Source: Mycobacterium sp. ENV421 (GTDB lineage Bacteria > Actinomycetota > Actinomycetes > Mycobacteriales > Mycobacteriaceae). From it: a stretch of 64,000 bases of DNA. A program made the translations under genes and the position numbers. Location: positions 62,001-126,000 of the forward strand of contig NZ_PDHO01000014.1 of NCBI RefSeq assembly GCF_002887815.1, in the 5' to 3' direction. This document shows positions 1 through 8,912 of the stretch, one piece after another (the stretch's first letter is position 1; every line of letters begins with the position of its first letter). The notes beneath the pieces were generated by a model that saw only the letters and a list, made by a program, of their open reading frames with translations, searched no databases and had not been told where the DNA came from.

Positions 1-1
1 C

Positions 2-958
2 TCGATCCCGACGAACCCGTCCGGAACAGCCAAGGTGCGCCTCGGCGATCGGATTTTCCGCGGGTTGTCCGAAGGTTCCGGCATTCTCGTTATCGCGCTG
101 ATCGTCGCGATCGGCCTGTTCCTCGTCTGGCGTGCGGTACCGGCGCTGGGCCGAAACGACGCCAACTTCTTCACCTACGGCGGCAACTGGCTCACCACGG
201 ACACCGCCCACATGAAGTTCGGCATCCTGGACCTGCTGCAGGTGACGGTGTTCGTCTCGCTGTTCGCTCTGGTCCTGGCGATGCCCGTCGCGCTCGGTAT
301 CGCGATCTTCCTGACGCAGTACGCCCCGCGCCGGGTGTCCGGGCCGCTGGGTTACATGGTCGACCTGCTGGCCGCCGTGCCGTCGATCATCTATGGCGTC
401 TGGGGTATCTACGTGCTGGCCCCGGTGCTGCAACCTTTGGCACTGTGGCTCAACGGCAATCTCAGTTGGCTGTTTCTGTTCGACACCGGCAATGCGTCGG
501 TGGCCGGCGGTGGCACCATCTTCACCGCCGGGATCGTGCTGGCGGTGATGATCCTGCCGATCATCACCGCCGTCAGCCGCGAGGTGTTCGTGCAGACGCC
601 ACGTGGACAGATCGAGGCAGCGCTGGCGCTCGGCGCGACCCGCTGGGAGGTGGTCAGGACCACCGTGCTGCCGTTCGGTCTGTCCGGCTACATCAGCGGT
701 GCGATGCTCGGCCTGGGCCGCGCCCTGGGTGAGACGATCGCGTTGCTGATCATCCTGCGCGGCACGCAGAAGGCGTTCGGGTGGTCGCTGTTCGACGCCG
801 GTTACACCTTCGCCAGCAAGATCGCCTCGGCCGCTTCGGAATTCAATGACCAGTACAAGGCGGGGGCCTACATCGCCGCCGGCCTGGTGCTGTTCATCCT
901 GACGTTCGTGGTCAACTCGGCGGCCCGCGCCGCGGTGGCCGGAAGGGGTGCCCGATGA
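2..958 (+). CDS. pstC: Phosphate ABC transporter permease PstC (5' end cut by window edge)
   Basis: Inner-membrane permease of the high-affinity phosphate importer PstSCAB. The frame is open to the left edge, so the true start probably lies outside the window; the first in-window start would be GTG at 35. About 318 residues are visible, close to the roughly 320-340 expected. Several hydrophobic segments are present, along with the permease EAA-type loop (EAALALGATRWEVVRTTVLP) that contacts the ATPase. It overlaps pstA by 4 bp (ATGA), indicating one operon. The binding protein pstS is not in the window and presumably lies upstream. Confidence 0.95.
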   Translation, partial: SIPTNPSGTAKVRLGDRIFRGLSEGSGILVIALIVAIGLFLVWRAVPALGRNDANFFTYGGNWLTTDTAHMKFGILDLLQVTVFVSLFALVLAMPVALGIAIFLTQYAPRRVSGPLGYMVDLLAAVPSIIYGVWGIYVLAPVLQPLALWLNGNLSWLFLFDTGNASVAGGGTIFTAGIVLAVMILPIITAVSREVFVQTPRGQIEAALALGATRWEVVRTTVLPFGLSGYISGAMLGLGRALGETIALLIILRGTQKAFGWSLFDAGYTFASKIASAASEFNDQYKAGAYIAAGLVLFILTFVVNSAARAAVAGRGAR

Positions 959-1869
959 CCTCGACCCTCGACAAGCCGGTCAAGGCACCGACTTTCCAGG
1001 CGGTGAGCCTGCGGCGCAAGCTGACCAACAACACCGCCACCGTTCTGGTGACGCTGTCGGTGTTCGTCGCTGTGGTGCCGTTGATCTGGGTGCTGTACTC
1101 GGTGATCAGCAAGGGCCTCGGCATTGTTCTCGACAGCGGCTGGTGGACTCATTCGCAGTCCGGCATGACGGCGTTCATGGCCGGCGGTGGCGTCTACCAC
1201 GCGCTGGTGGGAACCGTGTTGCAGGGCTTGTTCTGCGCGGTGATCTCGATACCGGTCGGCGTGTTCGTCGGCATCTACCTGGTCGAGTACGGCGGCGGAA
1301 CCAGGCTGGGCAAGCTCACCACATTCATGGTGGACATCCTCACCGGTGTGCCGTCGATCGTCGCCGCGCTGTTCATCTACGCATTGTGGGTGGCCACGTT
1401 GGGCTTTCAGCGTTCCGGCTTCGCCGTGTCGCTGGCCCTGGTGTTGCTGATGATCCCGGTGATCGTGCGGTCCACCGAGGAGATGCTGCGGATCGTTCCG
1501 ATGGACCTGCGTGAAGCCAGCTATGCGCTTGGCGTTCCGAAATGGAAAACCATTGCGCGCATTGTCATTCCGACTGCACTGTCGGGCATCGTCACCGGCG
1601 TGATGCTGGCCCTGGCCCGCGTCATGGGCGAGACCGCGCCGCTGCTGATCCTGGTCGGCTACTCGCAGGCGATGAACTTCGACATGTTCAACGGATTCAT
1701 GGGCTCGCTGCCCGGCATGATGTACGACCAGACATCGGCCGGTGCGGGTGCCAACCCCGTTCCAACCGACCGACTGTGGGGCGCCGCGCTGACGCTGATC
1801 GTGCTGATCGCGGTCCTCAACATCGGTGCGCGCTTCATCGCCAAATTCTTTGCCCCTAAAAAGGTCTGA
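955..1869 (+). CDS. pstA: Phosphate ABC transporter permease PstA
   Basis: Second membrane subunit of the phosphate importer, 304 residues. It has about six hydrophobic segments and a cytoplasmic EAA loop (EASYALGVPKWKTIARIVIP, about residues 189-208) expected to dock on PstB. The ATG at 955 overlaps the pstC stop by 4 bp, so the two genes are translationally coupled. PstB follows 23 bp downstream with its own ribosome site. PstC and PstA form the transmembrane channel. Confidence 0.95.
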   Translation: MTSTLDKPVKAPTFQAVSLRRKLTNNTATVLVTLSVFVAVVPLIWVLYSVISKGLGIVLDSGWWTHSQSGMTAFMAGGGVYHALVGTVLQGLFCAVISIPVGVFVGIYLVEYGGGTRLGKLTTFMVDILTGVPSIVAALFIYALWVATLGFQRSGFAVSLALVLLMIPVIVRSTEEMLRIVPMDLREASYALGVPKWKTIARIVIPTALSGIVTGVMLALARVMGETAPLLILVGYSQAMNFDMFNGFMGSLPGMMYDQTSAGAGANPVPTDRLWGAALTLIVLIAVLNIGARFIAKFFAPKKV

Positions 1870-1892
1870 GCAGGTTTAGGAGACTACTGACC

Positions 1893-2669
1893 ATGGCCAA
1901 GCGGCTGGATCTCAAAGACGTCAACATCTACTACGGCGCATTCCACGCTGTCGCCGACGTGTCGCTTGCGGTGCCGCCGCGCAACGTGACTGCCTTCATC
2001 GGCCCGTCGGGTTGCGGAAAGTCCACGGTGCTCCGCACGCTGAACCGCATGCACGAGGTCATCCCGGGTGCGCGGGTCGAGGGTTCGGTGCTGCTCGACG
2101 GTGAGAACATCTACGGATCCGGGGTCGACCCGGTCGGTGTGCGCAAGACCATCGGTATGGTGTTCCAGCGGCCAAACCCGTTCCCCACCATGTCGATTCG
2201 CGACAACGTGGTGGCCGGCCTGAAGCTGCAGGGTGTCCGCAACAAGAAGGTGCTCGACGAGACAGCCGAGCGTTCGCTCAAGGGCGCCAACCTGTGGAAC
2301 GAGGTCAAGGACCGGCTGGAAAAGCCGGGCGGCGGGTTGTCCGGCGGTCAACAGCAGCGGCTGTGCATCGCCCGCGCCATCGCCGTCCAGCCCGACGTGC
2401 TGCTGATGGACGAGCCGTGCTCGGCGCTGGACCCGATCTCCACGCTGGCCATCGAGGACCTGATCGGTGAACTCAAGCAGGAGTTCACGATCGTGATCGT
2501 CACGCACAACATGCAGCAGGCCGCGCGGGTCAGTGACCAGACCGCGTTCTTCAACTTGGAGGCCACCGGCAAGCCGGGACGCCTGGTCGAGATCGACGAC
2601 ACCGAGAAGATCTTCTCCAATCCGCGCCAGAAGGCCACCGAGGACTACATCTCCGGCCGATTCGGGTAG
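1893..2669 (+). CDS. pstB: Phosphate ABC transporter ATP-binding protein PstB
   Basis: ATPase that powers PstSCA. The 258 residues carry Walker A GPSGCGKST (37-45), Q-loop Gln92, ABC signature LSGGQ (149-153) and Walker B VLLMDE (169-174). The start ATG is preceded by TTTAGGAGA. It is last in the pst operon and ends just before a strong intrinsic terminator. Position and neighbours match M. tuberculosis phoT (Rv0820), which I recall as being followed by phoY2. Confidence 0.96.
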   Translation: MAKRLDLKDVNIYYGAFHAVADVSLAVPPRNVTAFIGPSGCGKSTVLRTLNRMHEVIPGARVEGSVLLDGENIYGSGVDPVGVRKTIGMVFQRPNPFPTMSIRDNVVAGLKLQGVRNKKVLDETAERSLKGANLWNEVKDRLEKPGGGLSGGQQQRLCIARAIAVQPDVLLMDEPCSALDPISTLAIEDLIGELKQEFTIVIVTHNMQQAARVSDQTAFFNLEATGKPGRLVEIDDTEKIFSNPRQKATEDYISGRFG

Positions 2670-2684
2670 GCCTACCCGCTCAAC

Positions 2685-2721
2685 AAAAATCCGGTATCGC
2701 CGAGGCGATACCGGATTTTTT
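2685..2721. terminator. Strong bidirectional intrinsic terminator between pstB and phoU
   Basis: Near-perfect 17-bp inverted repeat: arm 2685-2701 (AAAAATCCGGTATCGCC) and arm 2704-2720, separated by 2 bases. It has an A-tract on the left and a T-tract on the right, so it can end transcription from both convergent sides. Confidence 0.93.
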
Positions 2722-2737
2722 AGCTCCGGGCCGAAGC

Positions 2738-3403
2738 TCAGGTCGTCGCGATTTCCTCTTCTTCGGGCAGCCGGCCGGTGACCTGGAAGATCACCCGGCG
2801 GGAGATCTCGACGGCATGGTCGGCGAAGCGTTCGTAGAAGCGGCCCAGCAGCGTCACGTCGACCGCGGCGGCCACGCCGTGCTTCCACTCGCGATCCATC
2901 AGCACGGTGAACAGATGCCGGTGCAGGTCGTCCATCGCGTCGTCTTCTTCGCGAATACGGCGCGCCTTCTCCGGATCCCGGGATAGCAGAACCTCACGCG
3001 CGCTGTTGCCCAAATCGACTGCGACACGGCCCATTTCGGCGAAGTATCCGTTGACTTCCTCGGGCAGCGTGTGCTGGGGATGCCGGCGACGCGCGATCTT
3101 GGCGACGTGCAGGGCCAGGGCTCCCATCCGGTCGACGTCGGCGACGATCTGAATTGAGCTGACGATCGCCCGTAGATCACCGGCTACCGGCGCCTGCAAC
3201 GCCAGCAGGACGAAGGCGGCTTCCTCGGCGCGCGCGCTGGCCGCCGAGATCTGCTCGTGGTCGGTGATCACCTGTTCTGCCAACACCAGGTCGGCCTGAA
3301 GCAGGGACTGGGTTGCTCGTTCCATCGCCAGTCCGGCCATCCGGCACATCTCGGCCAGTTGGTTGGTCAGCGCGTCGAGCTGCTCGTGGTATGCGGTCCG
3401 CAT
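2738..3403 (-). CDS. phoU: Phosphate transport regulator PhoU (PhoY2-like)
   Basis: Cytoplasmic helical-bundle protein that represses phosphate-starvation signalling when phosphate is plentiful, probably by linking PstB to the SenX3/PhoR-type sensor kinase. The 221 residues form two PhoU repeats; acidic and helical segments such as EEAAFVLLALQAPVAGDLRA and the later ERFADHAVEI are typical. The start ATG at 3403 is chosen because PhoU homology begins there (MRTAYHEQL); the open frame continues upstream only as antisense of the next gene. It is convergent with pstB. The acidic C-terminus (EEEEIATT) is as usual in mycobacteria. Confidence 0.95.
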   Translation of the reverse strand: MRTAYHEQLDALTNQLAEMCRMAGLAMERATQSLLQADLVLAEQVITDHEQISAASARAEEAAFVLLALQAPVAGDLRAIVSSIQIVADVDRMGALALHVAKIARRRHPQHTLPEEVNGYFAEMGRVAVDLGNSAREVLLSRDPEKARRIREEDDAMDDLHRHLFTVLMDREWKHGVAAAVDVTLLGRFYERFADHAVEISRRVIFQVTGRLPEEEEIATT

Positions 3404-3498
3404 GGCGTCCACCCTACTTTCTGCCAGTGCACCCAGTATGCCGAGGTGGAGTGAACGAACGGTGAATGAACGCAAACGCCCGGCATGCTCGAGGCGGC

Positions 3499-5496
3499 TT
3501 ATTCGCAGGTGACGTCCGCGGCGTTGGTGACCGTGAGGTCCTCGGGCAGTTCGGTGGGAGTGCTCTTGGAGTTGTGGCTGACCTCGACGCTGACCGCGGA
3601 TCCGCTCGGCGGCGGGGCGGCCACAGTGCTGAAGTCGGACCCGAGCACCACCTGGACGGTTTCGCCAAGGCCGTCCATCCGCTCCATCTGCGCGGCGGGG
3701 AATGCCGCGGCGACGGTGGCGGCGGCTTGCTCGTTGCCCGCCGAGAACATCACCGTGGTTCCCGTGACGGTGCCGGTGTAGTCGTCCGGGGCCAGCACGT
3801 GGAAGCCGTGTTGTTTCAGCGCGGTAGCGGCGGTGGAGCCGAGCCCGTCCTGACCCGTGGAGTTCGACACCTGCACCGTGATGTCCTGCGGATCGGTGGT
3901 CACGGCGTTGACCAATTCGGTCTGAGTCGTTTGTTCGGGCTGCTCGCCCTGGCCGGGCTTGGCCGCTTGAATGGCGTTCTGCGACGCCGTCATGGGGCTG
4001 GTCGTCGCGTTGGTGTCGTTCTCGCCGGGCAGCGGATCGTCGTTGATGATCGCGTCGAACAACGCGCGGATGTCCTGGGTGCGCGGCGGTTCGTTGCCGT
4101 CGGCGTCGGTGATTCCGGTGGTGGGCACGGTGACGAACGTGATCCGGCCCGCGTTGACGCCCTGCAGCGACTGACCGAGGTCGACCAGGTCCTTGGTCCG
4201 GACGTTGTCCACGTAGGTGTCGTCGATGAATTCGTTGACCACGTTGTTCAGCTTGGTGAGGCTGAACAGGGTGTCTTTGGAGATGATCGAGCGCAGCAGC
4301 GACGACAGGAACAGCTGCTGGCGCTTGATGCGGCCGTAGTCGCCGTTGAGCTCGGTGGTGACCTGGCGGGCGCGGACGTAGTTCAGCGCGGTGTGCCCGT
4401 CGAGCGTCTGGCGGCCCGCGTTCGCCAGCACCGTGCCCAGCTCGTAGTCCTTCAGCGGGGTGGTGCTGCACACCTCCACGCCGCCGACCGCGTCGACCAT
4501 CTTGGAGAAGCCGGCGAAGTCGACGGCCATGAACCGGTTGATCGACAGCCCCGACATCTTCTGGATGACCTTGACCAGACATTTCGGCCCGCCATAGGCG
4601 TATGCGGAGTTCAGCTTCGTCTCGGTGTAGCGGTAGTCGTCACTCACCTCGCCGGTGGCCTTGTCGGTGACCGGGCCGTACTTACCGGTGTCGGGATCCC
4701 ACGCCTGGCAATACGCGGGAGTGATGGCCAGGTCGCGGGGGAACGACACCACGACGACGCGCTTGCGGTCGGCGGGGACGTTGACCAGCATCACGGTGTC
4801 CGACCGGGCGCCGCCGGCGTCTTCAGTGGTGCCCGCACCGATCTCGCCGTTGGCGCCGGTGCGGCTGTCGACGCCGACGATCAGGAAGTTCTCGTCGCCG
4901 AACTGCGCGTTCGGATCGATGATGTCGCGCGAATTGGTGTCCAGCGCCGCGACATTGCGCAGCAGATTGTTCTTGGTGGACTGCCACTGCCAGGCGCCAC
5001 CGGTCAGCACCAGGGCCGACACCGCGAACAGCGCCGCCGCGGATCGCCCGGCCAGCAGCACCGGCTTGCGGCGCGACCTGCGCTTCTTCTTGGTTGTGCT
5101 CGACGGCGCCGGATCGGTGTCAGCGGCCGACGCACCGCGCGCGTGTCCAATCGCCTCGAGGTCGGGCACTTCGTCGGCGTAGGCGGCGGTGACGACCGGG
5201 ATCGGCTCGGTGAGATCGGTCAGGTCGGGGATGTCTGTGGCGTCAGGGGAGACGGGGTCGTGCTCGTCGTCCTCGGCCCGGTGTCGGGTCGGCTCGATCA
5301 CGGCTCGGGAGCCGGACACCTTCGCGATCAGGTCGGCGACGGTGACGCCTTGGGTGTGGTTGCCGCTCGGGGGAGCGGACGCTGTCACCCGCTCCCAGGG
5401 TGCGGCGCCGGCCGCGGCTCGAGGAGTCCTGATCACCCGCTCGCCCTCGTCGGGGGCGCGGTGCTGGCCAGGAGTGGCGTTGCCGCCGTCACTCAT
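3499..5496 (-). CDS. LytR-CpsA-Psr (LCP) family cell-wall glycopolymer transferase
   Basis: Predicted to attach arabinogalactan-type polymers to peptidoglycan at the outer face of the membrane. The 665 residues consist of a long charged cytoplasmic N-terminus, a Lys/Arg-rich stop, one transmembrane helix (about 148-168), the LCP catalytic domain (NFLIVGVDSR, ARSDTVMLV, FPRDL motifs) and a C-terminal LytR_C domain (ITVQVSNSTGQDGLG). The ATG at 5496 is preceded by GGAGGCGAC at good spacing, so I prefer it to the upstream in-frame start at 5580. By synteny it corresponds to Rv0822c. Confidence 0.9.
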   Translation of the reverse strand: MSDGGNATPGQHRAPDEGERVIRTPRAAAGAAPWERVTASAPPSGNHTQGVTVADLIAKVSGSRAVIEPTRHRAEDDEHDPVSPDATDIPDLTDLTEPIPVVTAAYADEVPDLEAIGHARGASAADTDPAPSSTTKKKRRSRRKPVLLAGRSAAALFAVSALVLTGGAWQWQSTKNNLLRNVAALDTNSRDIIDPNAQFGDENFLIVGVDSRTGANGEIGAGTTEDAGGARSDTVMLVNVPADRKRVVVVSFPRDLAITPAYCQAWDPDTGKYGPVTDKATGEVSDDYRYTETKLNSAYAYGGPKCLVKVIQKMSGLSINRFMAVDFAGFSKMVDAVGGVEVCSTTPLKDYELGTVLANAGRQTLDGHTALNYVRARQVTTELNGDYGRIKRQQLFLSSLLRSIISKDTLFSLTKLNNVVNEFIDDTYVDNVRTKDLVDLGQSLQGVNAGRITFVTVPTTGITDADGNEPPRTQDIRALFDAIINDDPLPGENDTNATTSPMTASQNAIQAAKPGQGEQPEQTTQTELVNAVTTDPQDITVQVSNSTGQDGLGSTAATALKQHGFHVLAPDDYTGTVTGTTVMFSAGNEQAAATVAAAFPAAQMERMDGLGETVQVVLGSDFSTVAAPPPSGSAVSVEVSHNSKSTPTELPEDLTVTNAADVTCE

Positions 5497-5730
5497 GTTC
5501 CAGTCGCCTCCGACTCTGGGTCGTGCGCATCGACGCGCGTGCAAATGATGGTCCGGCGGTACCGACACCTCGGCCGGCATCGATGCGCGGCCGTCTCAAC
5601 TTTCCTATGTCTTGTAGCAGCACTCGGTGGCTGTCCGCCACTCCAGCGGCCCACGACAAGACAAGATCACCATCGTACTGAGACACGCTGTCGAACCGCT
5701 AGCTCGCACAGGTGTCGGGACCGTCTCGGT

Positions 5731-6825
5731 TCAGCCTCCGGAGTTCATGACATCGGCCCCCGCAGGCACCGTGCAGTCGTCGGGGTCATCGAGCCAGCCT
5801 TCTGGCAGGGTGACCGACGACGCCGACCCCTGCCGGCCCCGCGGCCCCGTTGCAGCATCCGGAAACGGGATGTCGCGGTCGAGGCGGTCGAGCAGGCTGT
5901 CGAGCTCCGTCAGGGTCTTGACCAGCGCCAACGCCCGCCGGATGTCGGCGCCCGCGGGGAAGCCGTGCAGATACCAGGCGACGTGCTTGCGGATGTCGCG
6001 CATGCCCTTGTCTTCGCCGAAGTGATCGGCCAGCAGCTCGCCGTGGCGGCGGATGATGTCGGTGACTTCGCCGAGCGTCGGCGGGGTCGGCGTCGGCGAG
6101 CCGGTGAAGGCCGCCGAGAGCTCCGCGAACAGCCAGGGTCGGCCCAGGCAGCCGCGACCGATGACGACTCCGTCACACCCGGTCGAGGCCATCATCGCCA
6201 GGGCGTCGTTGGCCTCGAAGATGTCGCCGTTGCCGAGCACCGGGATCGTCGTCACCGCGTCCTTGAGGCGGGCGATCTCGTCCCAGTCGGCGGTCCCGGA
6301 GTACCGCTGGGCGGCGGTGCGCGCATGCAGCGCGACCGCCGCGGCGCCCTCCTGCTCGGCGATCCGGCCTGCGTCGAGATGGGTGCGGTGGTCGTCGTCG
6401 ATGCCGATCCGGAATTTCACGGTCACCGGCACTGAGGTGCCTTCGGTGGCGCGGACGGCGGCGGCCACGATCTGGCCGAAGAGGCGTCGCTTGTAGGGCA
6501 GTGCGGCACCGCCGCCGCGACGGGTCACCTTGGGCACCGGGCAGCCGAAGTTCATATCGATGTGGTCAGCGAGGTCCTCGGTGACGATCATCCGGGCGGC
6601 CTCATACGTCGTCGCCGGATCAACGGTGTAGAGCTGCAACGAACGCGGCGACTCCTGCGGAGCGAACGTCGTCATGTGCAGGGTGACCGGGTGGCGTTCG
6701 ACGAGCGCTCGGGCGGTGACCATCTCACAGACATAGAGGCCCGACACGGTTCCGGCCCGTGCCTCCTCCAGCTCCCGGCACAGGGTGCGGAATGCGACGT
6801 TGGTGACGCCGGCCATGGGCGCCAA
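5731..6825 (-). CDS. dusB: tRNA-dihydrouridine synthase (DusB/Nifr3 family)
   Basis: FMN enzyme that reduces uridines in tRNA D-loops. Visible motifs are APMAGVTN (FMN site), the catalytic-Cys region MNFGCPVPKVTRRGGGAAL, VKFRIGID, LHARTAAQRYSG and the FMN-phosphate site GNGDIF...GCDGVVIGRG. The first ordinary start is TTG at 6825, but the conserved family N-terminus (LRIGPFALRSPVVL) is encoded in frame just upstream, so translation may start at CTG 6864 or another unusual codon. It lies directly after desA1 on the same strand. By synteny it corresponds to Rv0823c. Confidence 0.88.
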   Translation of the reverse strand: MAPMAGVTNVAFRTLCRELEEARAGTVSGLYVCEMVTARALVERHPVTLHMTTFAPQESPRSLQLYTVDPATTYEAARMIVTEDLADHIDMNFGCPVPKVTRRGGGAALPYKRRLFGQIVAAAVRATEGTSVPVTVKFRIGIDDDHRTHLDAGRIAEQEGAAAVALHARTAAQRYSGTADWDEIARLKDAVTTIPVLGNGDIFEANDALAMMASTGCDGVVIGRGCLGRPWLFAELSAAFTGSPTPTPPTLGEVTDIIRRHGELLADHFGEDKGMRDIRKHVAWYLHGFPAGADIRRALALVKTLTELDSLLDRLDRDIPFPDAATGPRGRQGSASSVTLPEGWLDDPDDCTVPAGADVMNSGG

Positions 6826-6890
6826 GACAACCGGGCTGCGGAGGGCGAAAGGCCCGATCCGCAGCCCGGTGGCCGCTGGTGCGATGTCGA

Positions 6891-7886
6891 CTATGTCGCC
6901 GCCCCTGCCAATGCCTTGGCGCTGCGCTTCTCGGCGAGACGCGCGTCCCGCTCGAGCTTGCGAGCCTTGGACTCTTCGAACTTGTCGGCGGCCTCTTCGA
7001 TTTCCGTGATCAGGTTCGCGAGATCGTCGCGCATGGCTGCCGCCTCGCCGGTGAAGTCGTCACGCTCGAAGATGCGCCACTTCTTGAGTACCGGCATCAC
7101 CACGTCGTCGAGGTGGATCCGCAGGTCGTACACGCCGCCCATCGCGATGATGACGGCCTTGCGCCGGAAGTCCGGCACGGTGTAACCGGGCATCTTGAAG
7201 TTGCGCAGCACCCGGTGCAGTGACTTCATCGCCTGGTTGGGGGCCACGTCGAAACCGGCCTCGCTGACGTCGCGGTAGAAGATCATGTGCAGGTTCTCGT
7301 CGTTGGAGATCCTGGCCAGCAGCTGCTCGGCGACGGGGTCGTTGCACGCCTTGCCGGTGTTGCGGTGCGACACCCGGGTGGCCAGCTCCTGGAAGCTGAC
7401 GTACATGACCGAGTCGAACAGGCTCTCGGCGAACAGATCGCCCTGCTGGTTCTGGCCCGGCGAGAAGCCGCGGGTCATCTGCTCCATCCGTAGCTCTTCG
7501 AGCTCGACGGGATCGCAGTTGCGGGTGACCACCAGGTAGTCGCGGATCGAGATGCCGTGCCGGTTCTCCTCGGCGGTCCACCGGTTCACCCAGTAGCCCC
7601 ACGGGCCGTCCATCGAGAAGTTCATCGCGATCTCGCGGTGGTAGGCGGGCAGGTTGTCCTCGGTCAGGAGGTTCTGCACCATCGCCGTGCGGGCGACTTC
7701 GGAAAGCTTCGACTGCTCGGGATCCCAGTCCTGGCCGCCGAGGGCGTAGTAGTTCTTGCCATCCGACCACGGGATGTAGTCGTGCGGGTTCCAGTCCTTC
7801 ATCATCGTCATGTGGCGGTTGATGAGTTTCTCCGCCACCGGTTCCAGCTCGTGCAGGAGATCGAGGTCGGTCAGGTCTTTCGACAT
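6891..7886 (-). CDS. desA1: Acyl-[ACP] desaturase DesA1
   Basis: Soluble di-iron desaturase acting on acyl-ACP; in mycobacteria DesA1 is tied to mycolic-acid synthesis. The 331 residues show the two iron-ligand motifs of the family, EENRH (106-110) and DENLH (196-200), plus an upstream Glu/His pair (TEDNLPAYH). The start ATG is preceded by GGAGGG. The Lys/Arg/Glu-rich C-terminus is usual. It corresponds to Rv0824c by order; dusB follows in the same direction. Confidence 0.94.
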   Translation of the reverse strand: MSKDLTDLDLLHELEPVAEKLINRHMTMMKDWNPHDYIPWSDGKNYYALGGQDWDPEQSKLSEVARTAMVQNLLTEDNLPAYHREIAMNFSMDGPWGYWVNRWTAEENRHGISIRDYLVVTRNCDPVELEELRMEQMTRGFSPGQNQQGDLFAESLFDSVMYVSFQELATRVSHRNTGKACNDPVAEQLLARISNDENLHMIFYRDVSEAGFDVAPNQAMKSLHRVLRNFKMPGYTVPDFRRKAVIIAMGGVYDLRIHLDDVVMPVLKKWRIFERDDFTGEAAAMRDDLANLITEIEEAADKFEESKARKLERDARLAEKRSAKALAGAAT

Positions 7887-8062
7887 GAGCCCTCCAGTTA
7901 TCTGTTCCTAGTGGTTGCACTCAATATATCTGTGTATCTCGGTGACATTCAAGTTCCCCCCGCGGCATGTTGGTAACGGTTCCCCGGGTTATCCCGCCGC
8001 GGTAGTGTTTGCTCGAGTCGGTTGGGGGCGGCTGGGCGCCCATTTGGAGCTTTGGGGGAGAG

Positions 8063-8590
8063 ATGAGCTTTGCCATCCGCGCGAGTAGCGTCGCGCTTGT
8101 GATCGGTGCTGTTGGGATCGTCGGGGGCGGCGCCGCCGCCGCCAATTCCGAGTACAACGGCATGACCTACGAGAAGGCGTCGAACGCGGCGCGGAGCAAC
8201 GACTACACGGCCGTCATCTCGACGGTAATCGGCAGCGAACTGCCCACCGACCAATGCATCGTGACGAACGCCTCGAGATCCATCACCCTCAATTCGACCG
8301 GCAGGCGAGCGCACAGTGGCACCATGCTCTTTGACCTGAATTGCAATCTCGCGGTCGCGCAGCCCGGCAAGTCCGGCAATTCGGTGGTCACCCCGCAGGG
8401 TAAGAAGGCGAAGTCCATCCTGGACGACGCCAACTTGATCAACACCAACGTTGAGAAATCGCTGGCCAAGGGCGCCACGCCGTTCTGCGGCAGGGATGCT
8501 GCCCACCTGGCTAACTGCGTGGACTTCTGCAACGCGCATGAATTGTGTAGCAGGCAGGCGCTGGACTACCTCGCGACGGTAACTTTCTGA
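8063..8590 (+). CDS. Small secreted protein, paralogue of the next gene
   Basis: 175 residues with a signal peptide (hydrophobic segment about residues 8-25, then AAAANSEY). The mature part contains NSEYNGMTYEKASNAAR and LPTDQCIVTNASRS, closely matching the gene at 8913, and ends with a Cys-rich tail (six Cys in about 35 residues, CGRDAAHLANCVDFC) that the paralogue lacks. The ATG at 8063 has a GGGGGAGAG ribosome site. The function is unknown; the repeated pattern faintly resembles a PASTA-like fold, which is only inference. It is exported and possibly disulphide-bonded. Confidence 0.75.
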   Translation: MSFAIRASSVALVIGAVGIVGGGAAAANSEYNGMTYEKASNAARSNDYTAVISTVIGSELPTDQCIVTNASRSITLNSTGRRAHSGTMLFDLNCNLAVAQPGKSGNSVVTPQGKKAKSILDDANLINTNVEKSLAKGATPFCGRDAAHLANCVDFCNAHELCSRQALDYLATVTF

Positions 8591-8601
8591 TCTAACGCAG
8601 G

Positions 8602-8618
8602 CCAGCCGAGGGGGCTGG
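8602..8618 (+). terminator. Short GC hairpin after the first secreted gene
   Basis: CCAGCC (8602-8607) pairs with GGCTGG (8613-8618) across a 5-base loop, 12 bases after the stop codon. There is no T-tract, so this is a weak candidate. The rest of 8591-8912 holds no gene I can support. Confidence 0.4.
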
Positions 8619-8912
8619 GTTCGCTATGTGGAAGTAGCCGGTATTTGGCTGCTGTAATTTGACGTCGTCGCTCAATTCTGTGCTTTGAAGGAAGTGTCGC
8701 CCGGGTACCGAGCACATCGGTCAGGCACTGTTCCAAGCCGGCGTTGTTCACGGTCAGCCGGGTTCCACTGCTGCGGATGGCGGCTGTTGTACCGTCCTAC
8801 CTGCGTTTATGTCGCCCTGCATACTCCGGGGAGTCGGAGTACTATTTGCGCACCACAGGCAACCAGCATTTGGTACGCACTTGCACAGGCAACGCACATC
8901 TCGGAGGTCGCG

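Noticed and set aside
3404..4582. Long N-terminal extension of the PhoU frame
   Set aside because: Homology starts at ATG 3403; the extension is antiframe of the LCP gene with Arg/His-rich sequence.
3466..6435. 989-codon plus-strand open frame opposite the LCP and dus genes
   Set aside because: It is the GC-skew shadow of two well-recognised minus-strand genes; the translation is Arg/Gly/His-rich low complexity with no domain.
7887..8062. Palindromic regulator site upstream of desA1
   Set aside because: A regulator (MadR) is known for desA1 in mycobacteria, but I could not identify a convincing dyad in this stretch and do not recall its motif reliably.
8852..8893. CACAGGCAAC direct repeat (8854-8863 and 8884-8893) as an operator pair
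   Set aside because: Two 10-mers 30 bases apart upstream of a secreted-protein gene are suggestive but not symmetric, and chance occurrence cannot be excluded.
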